Of a stretch of DNA of 64,000 nucleotides, positions 33,935 through 42,825 are shown in pieces (the stretch's first letter is position 1; the number at the start of each line of letters is the position of its first letter). The stretch covers positions 62,001-126,000 of the forward strand of contig NZ_BJFL01000011.1 of the NCBI RefSeq assembly GCF_005405885.1, in the 5' to 3' direction. A model generated the notes under the pieces. That model saw nothing but the letters and a program-made list of their open reading frames with translations. It did no database searches and was not told the origin of the DNA. Position numbers and translations under genes: made by a program. This DNA comes from Gandjariella thermophila (GTDB lineage Bacteria > Actinomycetota > Actinomycetes > Mycobacteriales > Pseudonocardiaceae).

Positions 33935-35326
33935 TCACGGTTCGATCGCTGGCGATCGCGGGAGCGCGTCGGCGGCGTCCCACAACTCGCGCACCTCGGG
34001 AACGGAGCGGTAGGGCCGGAGTTTGCCGAGCAGCACGCGCACCCGTTCGTTGCTTCGCGCACTGGCCGTCCGGGCGGACATCTCGGCCACCCGCAGCCCG
34101 ATGGCTGCCCCACCGGCCACGTCGCCCGCCTGAACCCGCGCCTCGGCAAGCCACGACAGGTAGAGCGCGACCTCGCGGGTGAACCGGTCGTCGTACCGGG
34201 ACAGCGCGCGTTCCAGCGGAGGCTCGGCACGCGCCGGGACCCCGAGTTCGGTCCAGCAGCGGCCGGCCATCACGTCGATCTCGTCCGCGTTGAGCCAGTA
34301 CACCCACTCCGGGTCGGCGTCGGGTCGCCGCCGCGCGAAGGCGTCCTCGACGGCACCGAGCGTGCGGTCGGTGCCCGCGCGGTCTCCGCTCTTCGCCTGC
34401 GCCCACGCCAACCGCTCGAGAAACAACGCACGGGTGGTGGCGGTCACGGTGTTCCTGCTGCCGGCGAGCGCGGACTGGGCGAGCAGCACCGCGTCGCGTG
34501 CCCGCCCGGTGTTCGCGACGTGGTAGGCCAGGCTGGACACCAGGTTGCCGGCCAGCGCGGCGTCACCCGCCGCATGCGCGGCGGAAACGCCCGCCAGGTA
34601 GTGCCGGCCGGCCCGCTGGTTCAGGCCGGCGTCGGCGGCCACCCATCCGGCGAGCTGGCACAGCTCCCCGAGCGCGGCGAGCAGGCGGCGGCCCACGGCG
34701 TCGGTGTAGCTGGCGGTACGGACGAGGTGCGCGGTCGCCCGCAGCTCACGCTCGATCGCCGGGTTGAGATCACCGCCGGCCACGAAGTCGTCCAGCCGTC
34801 GCAGGCTGGCCACCCGCCGGACGATGCCGTCGACCAGGTCGACACCGATGCGTCGGCCCGCGCGCAGTTCCACCCGCTGCGGCGGCTCGGCCACCAGCCA
34901 CGCGTGTGCCAGGCGCAACGCGGTGGTCTCGGCGATCGGCCGCCCGTCACCGGCCTCGACGGCGGCCACCCATTCCTCGGCCGCCCGCTCGGTCCACTCG
35001 TCGGGCATCGCCGGATCGGATGCGGCATCCGGCGGTTCCTGGTCCGGCACGCACCGCCGGGGCGGGCGGAACCCGATGTCCTCGTCGCTTCGCACCCCGA
35101 GCACGGCCCGGAACCCCGCCCGGTAGTTGTTGCCGGGCCAACGAATCACGCCACGCTCGAGGCGGGCGACGTAGTGCCCGTCCAGCGCTCCGGCGCGCCC
35201 GGTGTGCGCCCGCACCCAGGCGTTCACCGCCTCGGCCAACTCGGCACGCGACATGTGCGCGTTCGGCAGGCGCGGCGAGCGGGCCCGCTCGCGCGCGGCG
35301 CGCAGCAGACGATTCGGTTCGACCAC
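33935..35326 (-). CDS. XRE-like regulator with helical repeat C-terminus
   Basis: A 463-residue protein. The N-terminal domain (LLRAARERARSP, MSRAELAEAVNAWVRAHTG, YVARLERGVIRWP) is a helix-turn-helix of the XRE type common in Streptomyces and Pseudonocardiales. Residues about 130-460 are Ala/Leu/Arg-rich helical pairs of TPR kind (ALGELCQLAGWVAADAG, ALFLERLAWAQAKSG). These abundant actinomycete regulators usually pair with small DUF397-like or unknown proteins; here the two small Cys-containing ORFs lie immediately downstream. The start GTG 35326 precedes VEPNRLLR. Confidence 0.8.
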   Translation of the reverse strand: MVEPNRLLRAARERARSPRLPNAHMSRAELAEAVNAWVRAHTGRAGALDGHYVARLERGVIRWPGNNYRAGFRAVLGVRSDEDIGFRPPRRCVPDQEPPDAASDPAMPDEWTERAAEEWVAAVEAGDGRPIAETTALRLAHAWLVAEPPQRVELRAGRRIGVDLVDGIVRRVASLRRLDDFVAGGDLNPAIERELRATAHLVRTASYTDAVGRRLLAALGELCQLAGWVAADAGLNQRAGRHYLAGVSAAHAAGDAALAGNLVSSLAYHVANTGRARDAVLLAQSALAGSRNTVTATTRALFLERLAWAQAKSGDRAGTDRTLGAVEDAFARRRPDADPEWVYWLNADEIDVMAGRCWTELGVPARAEPPLERALSRYDDRFTREVALYLSWLAEARVQAGDVAGGAAIGLRVAEMSARTASARSNERVRVLLGKLRPYRSVPEVRELWDAADALPRSPAIEP

Positions 35327-35441
35327 GGCAACCCCCGGCTGTCGGCCCACCGCCGACGATCAAGTATGGCGCACCGGACAACGATCATGCCGCTGGCAAA
35401 ACCGAGTTGCCGGAGGTACGGAAAACTGGTCGGATCGGCGG

Positions 35442-36008
35442 GTGGTGGAGACCGAGCGGTTGGTGCTGCGGCGGTTCACCGAGGCGGACGTGGACGATCT
35501 GGCCGCGCTGCACGGGGACCCGGCGGTGATGCGGTTCGTCGACGACGGCCGTCCGGTGCCGAGGTCCGTGGTCGAGCAAGAGACCCTGCCGGCGATCCTC
35601 CGCGAGTACGCCGAGTTGCCGGCTGGGCTGGGTTGCTGGGCGGCCGTCGAGAAGTCCACCGGCACATTCATCGGTTGGTTCTCGCTCCGGCCGGCGAGCA
35701 GCATCGGCCTTTCCGGCGGGATCGAACTCGGTTACCGGCTGCGGCCGGCCGCATGGGGCCGCGGCTATGCCACCGAGGGCGCGCGGGCGCTGGTCCGCCG
35801 CGCGTTCGACGAGCTGGGCCTCGACCGCGTGGTGGCCACCACGATGACCGTGAACACCGCCTCGCGCCGGGTGCTGGAGAACGCCGGGCTGACCCTGGTG
35901 CGCACCTTCTTCGCCGAGTGGCCGGAGTACCTGGCCGGCGCCGAGCAGGGGGATGTGGAGTACGCCCTGACCAGGATGGCCTGGCGAGCGCGGCAGGCCG
36001 GCCCCTGA
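35442..36008 (+). CDS. GNAT family N-acetyltransferase (RimJ/RimL-like)
   Basis: A 188-residue acetyltransferase: ETERLVLRRFTEADVDDLAALHGDPAVMRF at the N-terminus, GFSLR-like strand WFSLRPA, GYRLRPAAWGRGYATEGARALVRRAF (the acetyl-CoA pyrophosphate loop) and ASRRVLENAGL. It is typical of the RimJ/RimL group acting on protein N-termini, amino groups or antibiotics. The GTG start at 35442 or 35445 cannot be decided. Divergent from the XRE regulator and convergent with the MerR gene. Confidence 0.88.
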   Translation: MVETERLVLRRFTEADVDDLAALHGDPAVMRFVDDGRPVPRSVVEQETLPAILREYAELPAGLGCWAAVEKSTGTFIGWFSLRPASSIGLSGGIELGYRLRPAAWGRGYATEGARALVRRAFDELGLDRVVATTMTVNTASRRVLENAGLTLVRTFFAEWPEYLAGAEQGDVEYALTRMAWRARQAGP

Positions 36009-36029
36009 TCGGGAGGCCCCGGGTTGCGC

Positions 36030-36938
36030 TCAGGAGTGCGCGCGCAGCGCGGCGATCGTCCACTCGAACGCGGGGACGCCCGACGGAAACGGCGGCCAGC
36101 CGTTGAGGATGCCCAGCAGCTGCCAGTACCGCTCCACCCGGCGGTCGGTGAAGGTGGCCATCAGGTCGGCGAGCCGGACGCGCTCCTCCGCGGGCATGCC
36201 CGGGTCGACGATCCGGTGCAGGATCTCCCTGCCCTCCGCCGACTCGGGGGCGATGCCCGCGTCGACCGCCATGCCGGCGTGGTCCCGGACCGGCTTCGGG
36301 TCGTAGGTTTGGCCCTGCTCCCCCGCCTGCACGCCGGCCACGGCCATCTCCCGCGCCCGCGCGCGGAAGTCCTCGTCGCTCACCAGCTCCGCCAGCTCGA
36401 TCCAGGCGTCCACCTGCTCCGGGGACGGGTCCGCCGGTAGTTCCGCCGGCATCCTCCGCATCGCGTGGGCGATGTGCGCGCCCGGCGCGTCCGGGTCGAT
36501 GCCGTCGAACACCTCCCCGACGAACTCGTCGATGATCCGCTGCCGCTCCTCGGCGGACATGCGGGCCAGTTTGGTCATGAGTCTCATCTCCTCGGTCGTG
36601 CTGCCACGCCTGGCGACCGACCGCAGCACCGCACGGCGCAACTGCAGCGTGCGGATCTCCGCGTCCAGGGCGCACACGTGCGCCCTGGCCACGTCGCTCA
36701 CCGTGACCTGGCGGGCCAGCACCCTGCGCACGGTGTCCAGGTCCAACCCCAGCTCGCGCAGCGTGCTGACCAGGTCCAGGCGGGCCACGGCCTCGGCGTC
36801 GTAGAGCCGGTACCCGCCCGCCGAGCGGCCGGTCGGCGCGACGACGCCGCTGTCCGACCAGAACCGGATCGTGCGCACCGGCAGCCCGGTACGGCGGGCG
36901 AGCTGGCCGATGGTGAACAGCTCGGTGTGGTCGCTCAC
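36030..36938 (-). CDS. MerR family transcriptional regulator
   Basis: A 302-residue regulator. The N-terminal winged helix (FTIGQLARRTGLPVRTIRFWSDSGVV, GGYRLYDAEAVARL) is followed by a coiled-coil helix and a long C-terminal effector domain of about 180 residues with repeated acidic and aromatic helices. It lacks the Cys residues of metal-sensing MerR members, so a small-molecule ligand is more likely. A 13-bp palindrome lies 19-31 bases upstream of its GTG start and fits autoregulation. Confidence 0.85.
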   Translation of the reverse strand: MSDHTELFTIGQLARRTGLPVRTIRFWSDSGVVAPTGRSAGGYRLYDAEAVARLDLVSTLRELGLDLDTVRRVLARQVTVSDVARAHVCALDAEIRTLQLRRAVLRSVARRGSTTEEMRLMTKLARMSAEERQRIIDEFVGEVFDGIDPDAPGAHIAHAMRRMPAELPADPSPEQVDAWIELAELVSDEDFRARAREMAVAGVQAGEQGQTYDPKPVRDHAGMAVDAGIAPESAEGREILHRIVDPGMPAEERVRLADLMATFTDRRVERYWQLLGILNGWPPFPSGVPAFEWTIAALRAHS

Positions 36939-36956
36939 GGGACCAACCTTCGACCT

Positions 36957-36969
36957 TCCAGCGACTGGA
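36957..36969. promoter_or_regulatory. MerR operator candidate
   Basis: A perfect inverted repeat TCCAG-CGA-CTGGA just upstream of the MerR gene, within ACCTTCCAG...CTGGAGACT. MerR proteins bind such dyads in long promoter spacers. Confidence 0.5.
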
Positions 36970-37026
36970 GACTCAAGCCGATTGTCCGCCGCGGCGACGC
37001 GGTAGCCGGGTGTGCGGCCGTGCCGG

Positions 37027-37608
37027 TCAGGGCCGCCGGCCGAGGAAGGCGACCAGCCGGTCCGCCGGGCGCGCCAGTGGCGGCACGTCGACCGGCGGGT
37101 CGAACCGTCCCGGCCGGTCGGCGTCGCCGACCAGCAGCGGGGCCAGTTCCAGCAGCCGCGCACCGAGATCGTCGGGGATGGGCCGGCGCTGCCCGCAGGC
37201 GCGGGCGACGTCCCAGCCGTGCACCGCGACCTCGATGGCGCCCGCGCCGGTGACCAGGCCGGTGGTGACCGGGGCGCCGGCCACCGCGACCAGGTCGTGG
37301 CCGCCGGCGCCGGTGCACGCGCCGAGCAGCCGGCGCGCCCGGTCGCGCACCGCGGCCACCGGGTCGGCTTCCGGGTCGGCGGCGGTCGCGTCCAGGCCGA
37401 CCCATCCGGCGGCGACGGCCTCGTGCAGCGCCTCGATGGAGTCGCCGAGGTGGGCCAGCAGCGCGCGGACGTCCCAGTCCCGGCACGGCGTCTCCCGGTT
37501 CATCGCGTCCGGGGTGACCAGGCGCACGCTGCCCAGGGTGTAGTTGACGGCGCGTTCCAGCAGCGCGAGGCCCCCGATGATGGCCGCCGGCACGCAGGGC
37601 TCGGTCAT
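37027..37608 (-). CDS. DinB/MDMPI-type TIGR03086 family metal-binding protein
   Basis: A 193-residue protein of the mycothiol-dependent maleylpyruvate isomerase-like superfamily: TPCRDWDVRALLAHLGDSIEALH carries the conserved metal-ligand His, and IEVAVHGWDVARACG the second His. The family binds a divalent metal and often uses mycothiol as cofactor. Its ATG overlaps the stop of the SigG-like sigma factor gene (ATGA), a pairing frequently seen in actinomycetes and suggesting a stress or detoxification role. Substrate unknown. Confidence 0.82.
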   Translation of the reverse strand: MTEPCVPAAIIGGLALLERAVNYTLGSVRLVTPDAMNRETPCRDWDVRALLAHLGDSIEALHEAVAAGWVGLDATAADPEADPVAAVRDRARRLLGACTGAGGHDLVAVAGAPVTTGLVTGAGAIEVAVHGWDVARACGQRRPIPDDLGARLLELAPLLVGDADRPGRFDPPVDVPPLARPADRLVAFLGRRP

Positions 37609-38618
37609 GGGCCGTCCGCGACCGCGGGCCCTGCCGGCAGCGTGTCCGGCAGGCCGAAGGCGTTGAACAGGCGCACGTCGAAGAAGCAGGCGACGTGCCC
37701 GATGCCGCCGCCGGTGAGGGTCAGCACGTGCAGCGCGAACGCCCGGTGCACGCCGTCGGCACGGTCCCGCATGTACATGGCGAACGCGGGCTGGCCGTTC
37801 GCCTCCGCCGGAACCAGCCGCATGTCGCCCGGCCCCTCCGCCGGGCACTGCGCCTTGACGAGCCGGCCGATGTTCTCCGCGCCCCGGTACCAGGAGGTGA
37901 ACGGCGGCATCTCCCAGACGGCGTCCTCGGTGAACAGCTTCACCAGGCCGGCGATGTCGTACTCCTCGAACGCCGCGACATAGCGGTCCAGCAACTCGCG
38001 CTGGCCGGGTTCGGTGGGTTCGACGATCTCGTCCTCGCTCGGCGACACCTCGGCGAGTTGCGCCCTGGCCCGCTGCAGGATGCTGTTCACCGCGACGGTC
38101 GTGGTGTCCAGCGCCTCGGCCACCTCGGCGGCCCGCCACCTCAGCACGTCCCGCAGGATCAGCACGGCCCGCTGGCGCGGCGGGAGGTGCTGCAACGCGG
38201 CGATCAGCGCCAGCCGCAGGCTCTCCCGGGAGGTGACGATCGCGGCCGGGTCGCTCTGCTCGGCGCCGACCATCGCGTCCGGGATGGGCTCCAGCCACGG
38301 CACCTCGGGCCGCTCCACCAGCGTGTCGGTGGGGTCGGCGCTCGGCTCGCCCAGACCGGTGGGCAGCGGCCGCCGGCCCCGGTCCTCCAGCGCGGTCAGG
38401 CACGCCCGGGTGGCGATCCGGTGCAGCCAGGTGCGCAGCGACGACCGGCCCTCGAACTTGTCGTAGGCGCGCCACGCGCGCAGGTAGGTCTCCTGGACCA
38501 GGTCCTCGGCGTCGTGCACCGAGCCCAGCATGCGGTAGCAGTGCGCCAGGAGCTCGCGCCGGTAGGGGTCGGCGAGGCGGAGGAAGTCCTCGTCGACCGG
38601 ATGGTCTGCGGTCGTCAC
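37605..38618 (-). CDS. ECF-type RNA polymerase sigma factor (SigG-like) with SnoaL-like C-terminal domain
   Basis: A 337-residue sigma factor. Region 2 (about residues 15-80: LLAHCYRMLGSVHDAEDLVQETYLRAWRAYDKFEG) and region 4 (LPPRQRAVLILRDVLRWRAAEVAEALDTTTVAVNSILQRAR) are clear. Residues about 210-330 form a SnoaL/NTF2-like domain (FEEYDIAGLVKLFTEDAVWEMPP). The extra domain is typical of SigG/ECF41-like groups and can replace a classical anti-sigma factor in control. It is coupled to the TIGR03086 gene and has no anti-sigma gene beside it. Confidence 0.88.
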   Translation of the reverse strand: MTTADHPVDEDFLRLADPYRRELLAHCYRMLGSVHDAEDLVQETYLRAWRAYDKFEGRSSLRTWLHRIATRACLTALEDRGRRPLPTGLGEPSADPTDTLVERPEVPWLEPIPDAMVGAEQSDPAAIVTSRESLRLALIAALQHLPPRQRAVLILRDVLRWRAAEVAEALDTTTVAVNSILQRARAQLAEVSPSEDEIVEPTEPGQRELLDRYVAAFEEYDIAGLVKLFTEDAVWEMPPFTSWYRGAENIGRLVKAQCPAEGPGDMRLVPAEANGQPAFAMYMRDRADGVHRAFALHVLTLTGGGIGHVACFFDVRLFNAFGLPDTLPAGPAVADGP

Positions 38619-38843
38619 GGCGGTGCGCTCCTCCCCTGCCCGCGCCGGCGGCGCACCGGCGGTGCGCGATCGGGCGTGCGCGGGCGTCCCGGTGGATGCT
38701 CTCGCCGGAATGGACCCGGCGCGAGTCCGGAATTCATCGCTGCTCGGCGCGGGAACGTTTCCGGACGGCTACCGCCACCAGCGGTACCGGCCGGTTCCGC
38801 GCGGATTCGCTTTCGGGGCGGGGAGAGGCCGTTCCGTGCCACA

Positions 38844-40544
38844 ATGCTCTCCGTGTCCAGGGGATCGCCGTCCGGCGCCGGAGGGACGCCCGTGCGCGTG
38901 CCCGGCCCGGTCGGCGAGCCCGCGCGCGGCGAACCCAGCGACCTGACCGAGGCCAGCGACGACTGGTTACTCTCCCGGTCCCGCGAGCTGGTCCGCGCCG
39001 CCCAGTTCGGTCCGCTGGAGCAGCAGGTCGATGCGGCGGCCGAGATGCTCGATCTGCTGGCCGAGGCCCGCCGCCGGGGACCGAATCCCACCTTCCTCAC
39101 CTTGCTGAGCAGCACGGTGAGCACCTTCGTCGCGTCGGCCGGCACCGGCCATCGCGCGGACGGGCTGCTCGAGGAGTTGCTGCGGCACGCACGCCAGCGC
39201 GGCCTGTGGTTGCACGAGGCCGCCGGCCGCGCCTACCTGGCGCGGCAGGCGCTGTTCGCCGGGCGGGAGGACGACGCCCTGACCCACGCCGCCACCGCGA
39301 TGGCCATCCTCGACGCAGGCGGCGAACCCTACCCCGGGTTCACCCCCGACGCCTGGCTCCGGACGCTGATCTCCACGCTGAACGCCATCGGGCTGGTGCT
39401 CGCCCAGCTCGGCCTGTTCGAGCAGGCGGACGAGTTCGTGGCGCGGGCCGCCCGGCTGGACCGCGACGTCGGCCAGCCCGGCGGCGCCGTCATCCTGCTG
39501 ATCAACCGGGTGCGCGTGCTGCTCGGCTGGGCGCTGCACCTGGAGCGCGCGGGCCGTCACGCCGAGGGGGCCGAGAAGTTCGCCGCCGCCGCGGCGACCA
39601 CCGGCGCGATCGAGGCGCCGTGGTCGCAGTTCGAGCACCCGGGACGGGACCGCCCGCCGGCCGAGGTCGACCCCATGGTCGGGGCCGCGCACGCGCTGGC
39701 CGATCCGCATCCGGGGCACCGGGACCGGCTGTACCGGCTGCTGGACGGCGCCCTCTACGCGCGCGAGCAGATCGTCGTGGCGATCGCGCTGGCCCGGTGC
39801 TGGATGTCCGAGAACCGCCCGGACGAGGCGGCGCGGGTGCTTCGCCGGGTGAGCCGGCGGCTGGTCGGCAACGCCTCGGAGCCCGCGCTGGCGCTGTCCC
39901 TGGCACACGAGTTGGCCACGGTGTCCCAGGCCGGGCAGAGCCGGCGTGACTACGCCGACGCCCTGGAGGCCGAGCTGTGGGCGCTGCACGAGGCGCGGGT
40001 GGCCACGGTACGCGCCCGGGTGGAACACGCCCGCCTGGACCGCCGGCACCGGGACGCCGCCCGGCTGGCCCGGCAGGACCCGCTGACCAGGCTGCCGAAC
40101 CGGCGGGCGCTGGCCGAGGCGATCGCGGCGACCGGCGCCGAGCCCGGCTGGACACCGGCCGCGGTCGCCCTGGTCGACCTGGACGGGTTCAAGCGCGTCA
40201 ACGACGGCGGGTCGCACGCCCGGGGCGACGAGGTGCTGCGCGCGGTCGCCGCCACCCTGCGCGAGGCGATGCGCGCGGACGACCTGGTGGCCCGGTACGG
40301 CGGCGACGAGTTCGTGGTGCTGCTGCGCCGCACCGCGCCGGCCGCGGCGCGGGCGGCGATGCGCCGGGCGGTGCGGGCGGTGGCCGCGTTACCCCTCGCC
40401 CGGGAGCACGGGATCACCGCGTCGGTTGGGCTGACCCGGCTGCGGGCCGAGGACTCGGTGGAGGCCGCGCTGCGCCGCGCGGACGCCGCGATGTACCTGG
40501 CCAAGCGGGGCGGCGGCAACCAGGTGCGGATGGCCGGGGACTGA
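38844..40544 (+). CDS. GGDEF diguanylate cyclase with N-terminal helical repeats
   Basis: A 566-residue protein. Residues about 30-400 are TPR-like helical repeats (LLEELLRHARQRGLWLHEAAGRAYLARQAL, ALAQLGLFEQADEFVARAARL). The C-terminal 165 residues are a GGDEF domain: DPLTRLPNRRAL, the active RYGGDEFVVLL signature and a product-inhibition I-site RADD exactly five residues before GGDEF. It should therefore make c-di-GMP from GTP, which in actinomycetes controls development and antibiotic onset. Start ATG 38844. No EAL domain is present. It is divergent from the SigG-like gene, so a sensory role through the helical domain is likely. Confidence 0.9.
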   Translation: MLSVSRGSPSGAGGTPVRVPGPVGEPARGEPSDLTEASDDWLLSRSRELVRAAQFGPLEQQVDAAAEMLDLLAEARRRGPNPTFLTLLSSTVSTFVASAGTGHRADGLLEELLRHARQRGLWLHEAAGRAYLARQALFAGREDDALTHAATAMAILDAGGEPYPGFTPDAWLRTLISTLNAIGLVLAQLGLFEQADEFVARAARLDRDVGQPGGAVILLINRVRVLLGWALHLERAGRHAEGAEKFAAAAATTGAIEAPWSQFEHPGRDRPPAEVDPMVGAAHALADPHPGHRDRLYRLLDGALYAREQIVVAIALARCWMSENRPDEAARVLRRVSRRLVGNASEPALALSLAHELATVSQAGQSRRDYADALEAELWALHEARVATVRARVEHARLDRRHRDAARLARQDPLTRLPNRRALAEAIAATGAEPGWTPAAVALVDLDGFKRVNDGGSHARGDEVLRAVAATLREAMRADDLVARYGGDEFVVLLRRTAPAAARAAMRRAVRAVAALPLAREHGITASVGLTRLRAEDSVEAALRRADAAMYLAKRGGGNQVRMAGD

Positions 40545-40557
40545 CCGTCCACATGCC

Positions 40558-40589
40558 GGTGGCCCCGACTCCGCGGAGCCGGGGCCACC
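40558..40589. terminator. Terminator hairpin between GGDEF and cold-shock genes
   Basis: A perfect 10-bp stem, GGTGGCCCCG with CGGGGCCACC, between two convergent genes. Confidence 0.7.
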
Positions 40590-40606
40590 CGATGCGGGTT
40601 CGCGAC

Positions 40607-40810
40607 TCAGAGAGCGCGCACGGACTGGGCCTGGGGGCCCTTGGCGCCCTGGCCGACCTCGAACTCCACCCGCTGGTTCTCGTCCAGGGAGCGGAAGCCG
40701 CCGCCCTGGATCGCCGAGTAGTGCACGAACACGTCGGCGCCACCCTCGTCGGGGGAGATGAAGCCGAAGCCCTTCTCCGAGTTGAACCACTTCACCGTGC
40801 CCTGCGCCAT
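40607..40810 (-). CDS. Cold-shock protein (CspA family)
   Basis: A 67-residue single OB-fold RNA chaperone: [15 protein letters not shown] (RNP1), DVFVHYSAI (RNP2) and [16 protein letters not shown]. It binds single-stranded RNA and DNA. ATG 40810 has GAGGAGA upstream. The 197-base region before it (to 41007) contains no gene; a TAAACT element at about 40981 could be the -10, giving an untranslated leader of about 160 bases, as is common for cold-shock genes. No specific thermosensor fold can be asserted. Confidence 0.95.
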   Translation of the reverse strand: MAQGTVKWFNSEKGFGFISPDEGGADVFVHYSAIQGGGFRSLDENQRVEFEVGQGAKGPQAQSVRAL

Positions 40811-41007
40811 CACTGTCTCCTCAACAGACGCCAGGTTCGAGGGCCACGGGCGTGACCCTCGGGCCGGATGTCGGACCGTACTTCTCCGGATAGGCGTCTG
40901 GAGGAAAGCAACGACCAAACAACAACACTCTCGGGCCGGCCACCGGGCGGTGACGTCGCCCCGAAAAACGACCACGACCAGTTTACCGCCGCGCCGGCGT
41001 TCGGCCG

Positions 41008-41961
41008 TCAACAGGTGCGCAGACCCACCGGGAAGGTGCGCGGCGGGGGCGTGCTGGACGGCACGGCGGTGGCGTCCGACACCGGGTGCGCCCCGCCGGT
41101 GAACGCGTCGAGGTCGGCGCCGTGCACCAGGCGGGCGGGGAACGGATCACCGGCGGCCAGCCGGGTCAGCTCGGCCATCGGCAGCGGCCGGTGGCCGGCC
41201 ACCAGCACCAGGTTGCCGAACCGCCGGCCGCGCAGCACCGGGGCGTCGGCGAGCAGGCAGACGTGCGGGAACACCGCCCGGATGGTGGCCGCCTGGGCGC
41301 GGGCGAAGGTCAGCGGCGGGCCGTCCGCGATGTTCAGCGCGTACCGGCCGCCCGGGGCGAGCACCCCGGACACCTGCTCCGCGCACTCCACCGAGGTCAG
41401 GTGGGCCGGCACCAGGGCTCCGGCGAAGACGTCCCCAACGACCAGGTCGAACCGGCCGTCCGGATAGCGGGCCAGCGCCTCCCTGGCGTCGGAGACCCGT
41501 ACCCGGACCCGCATGGTGCGCGGCCACGGCAACTCCCGCCGGATCAGCTCGGCCAGCCGGCCGTCCACCTCGACGACCTGCTGCCAGGAGCCGGGACGGG
41601 TGGCGGCGACGTAGCGGGGCAGGGTGAGCGCGCCACCGCCGAGGTGCAGCACGCGCAGCGGCTGGCCGGGCCCGCCGGCCAGATCGACCAGGTGGGCGAT
41701 CCGCCGCAGGTACTCGTACTCGAGGTAGGTGGGCTCCGCCAGGTCGACGTGGGACTGCGGGGAGCCGTCCAGCAGCAGCGTCCAGCCGCCGGGACGGTCG
41801 CGGTCCGGCACGAGCTCGGCGATCCCGGTGTCCACCGGCTCGCGGACCACCCGGGACGGCCGGCCGGACCGCCGCGACGGTTTCCGCTGTCGGCCTCGTG
41901 CACCCGCCACCTGTCGAGTATCCCCGACCGGTGGGTGGCTGCGGCTCCCGCCCGCTGACAT
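41008..41961 (-). CDS. Spermidine synthase-like methyltransferase-fold protein
   Basis: A 317-residue protein: [78 protein letters not shown] and [22 protein letters not shown]. It has the Rossmann SAM/putrescine aminopropyltransferase fold common in actinomycetes as fused or stand-alone 'spermidine synthase' members, where true activity is uncertain. The DVFAG sequence differs from the usual catalytic D-x-x-D segment. The basic N-terminus before residue 55 is unstructured; the start ATG 41961 is the best guess. Confidence 0.8.
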   Translation of the reverse strand: MSAGGSRSHPPVGDTRQVAGARGRQRKPSRRSGRPSRVVREPVDTGIAELVPDRDRPGGWTLLLDGSPQSHVDLAEPTYLEYEYLRRIAHLVDLAGGPGQPLRVLHLGGGALTLPRYVAATRPGSWQQVVEVDGRLAELIRRELPWPRTMRVRVRVSDAREALARYPDGRFDLVVGDVFAGALVPAHLTSVECAEQVSGVLAPGGRYALNIADGPPLTFARAQAATIRAVFPHVCLLADAPVLRGRRFGNLVLVAGHRPLPMAELTRLAAGDPFPARLVHGADLDAFTGGAHPVSDATAVPSSTPPPRTFPVGLRTC

Positions 41962-42082
41962 CGCGCTGAGCCGGCGCCGAGCGGGGCCCGACCGGGCCGC
42001 GACCGCGCCCCGACCGCCTCGTGTCGTGCGGACCACGCCGCCGGGAGCCGCGCTCACCCACCGTCACCGCGCCGGAGAAGGA

Positions 42083-42125
42083 AGGGCGGGCCGGCGTGGC
42101 CCCTGCCACCACGCCGGCCCGCCCT
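42083..42125. terminator. Strong terminator hairpin
   Basis: A 17-bp perfect stem starting AGGGCGGGCC, with a 9-base loop, located between the SSI-like gene and the spermidine synthase-like gene. Both genes are leftward, so it would end the SSI transcript. Confidence 0.75.
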
Positions 42126-42152
42126 GGTCTGTGACGGGTTGGCTCGAGCCGA

Positions 42153-42554
42153 TCAGAAGCGGAATACCGAGCCCGTTCGGGTGAGCATCACGCAGTCGTT
42201 CGGGTAGGTCTGCTGGAATCTGACGGGCCGGCCGAGCCAGTACCCCTCAGCGGTCGCGGTCACCGGCCGGTAGATGAACGGGCACGGCCGGGGCTGGCTG
42301 CGCAACTCGCCCGGGTCGCCGTGCACCGCGTCCAGCTCGGCACACGCCTGCGCGGCGTACGGGTGGTCGCCGCCGGTCGGGCTGCACCGCAGCACCCGGT
42401 GCCGCGCGGGCTGCTGGCTCGGCGCGACGGTGAGCACCAGGACCGAGTCGCGGGCCGGCTCGGTCGGTGCCGGGGCCGCGGCAGCGCTCGGGGTGGCCAG
42501 CACGGCCGCGGTGGCGGCCACCGCGAAGGCGATGAGGAGCCGGAGACGGCTCAT
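42153..42554 (-). CDS. SSI-type subtilisin inhibitor (secreted)
   Basis: A 133-residue secreted protein. The signal peptide is MSRLRLLIAFAVAATAAVLATPSAAA. The mature domain shows the Streptomyces subtilisin inhibitor pattern: LTVAPSQ, VLRCSPTGGDHPYAAQACAELDAVHGD, then the reactive-loop CPFIYRPVTATAEGYWLGRPVRFQQTYPNDC. Four cysteines form two disulfides. In SSI the P1 residue is Met in CPM-VYDP; here it is Phe in CPF-IYRP, which would suit subtilisin or chymotrypsin-like proteases. It controls extracellular proteases during development. Confidence 0.85.
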   Translation of the reverse strand: MSRLRLLIAFAVAATAAVLATPSAAAAPAPTEPARDSVLVLTVAPSQQPARHRVLRCSPTGGDHPYAAQACAELDAVHGDPGELRSQPRPCPFIYRPVTATAEGYWLGRPVRFQQTYPNDCVMLTRTGSVFRF

Positions 42555-42825
42555 GGGGGTATCCCTCCTCGGACATTGACGACGGTTCGCGGGTCTCGCG
42601 ATCCAGTAGCCGTACGGATGGGTCCGCCCCAGCCTGACGCGGCTTCACTCGTCCGGACCAGGACGACTGGTTAACACCCCCGTTACGTGACGTTGCTAAC
42701 CGGACTCGCAGGGTGCACCCCGCCGGCCCAACCCGTACACAGGGTGACCGCGAGCGGAGGTGGACGAAGATTTTCCGTCTATTTCCACAAATTGAAGCAA
42801 TATTTCCGTCGGTGAGGGAGCCGTC

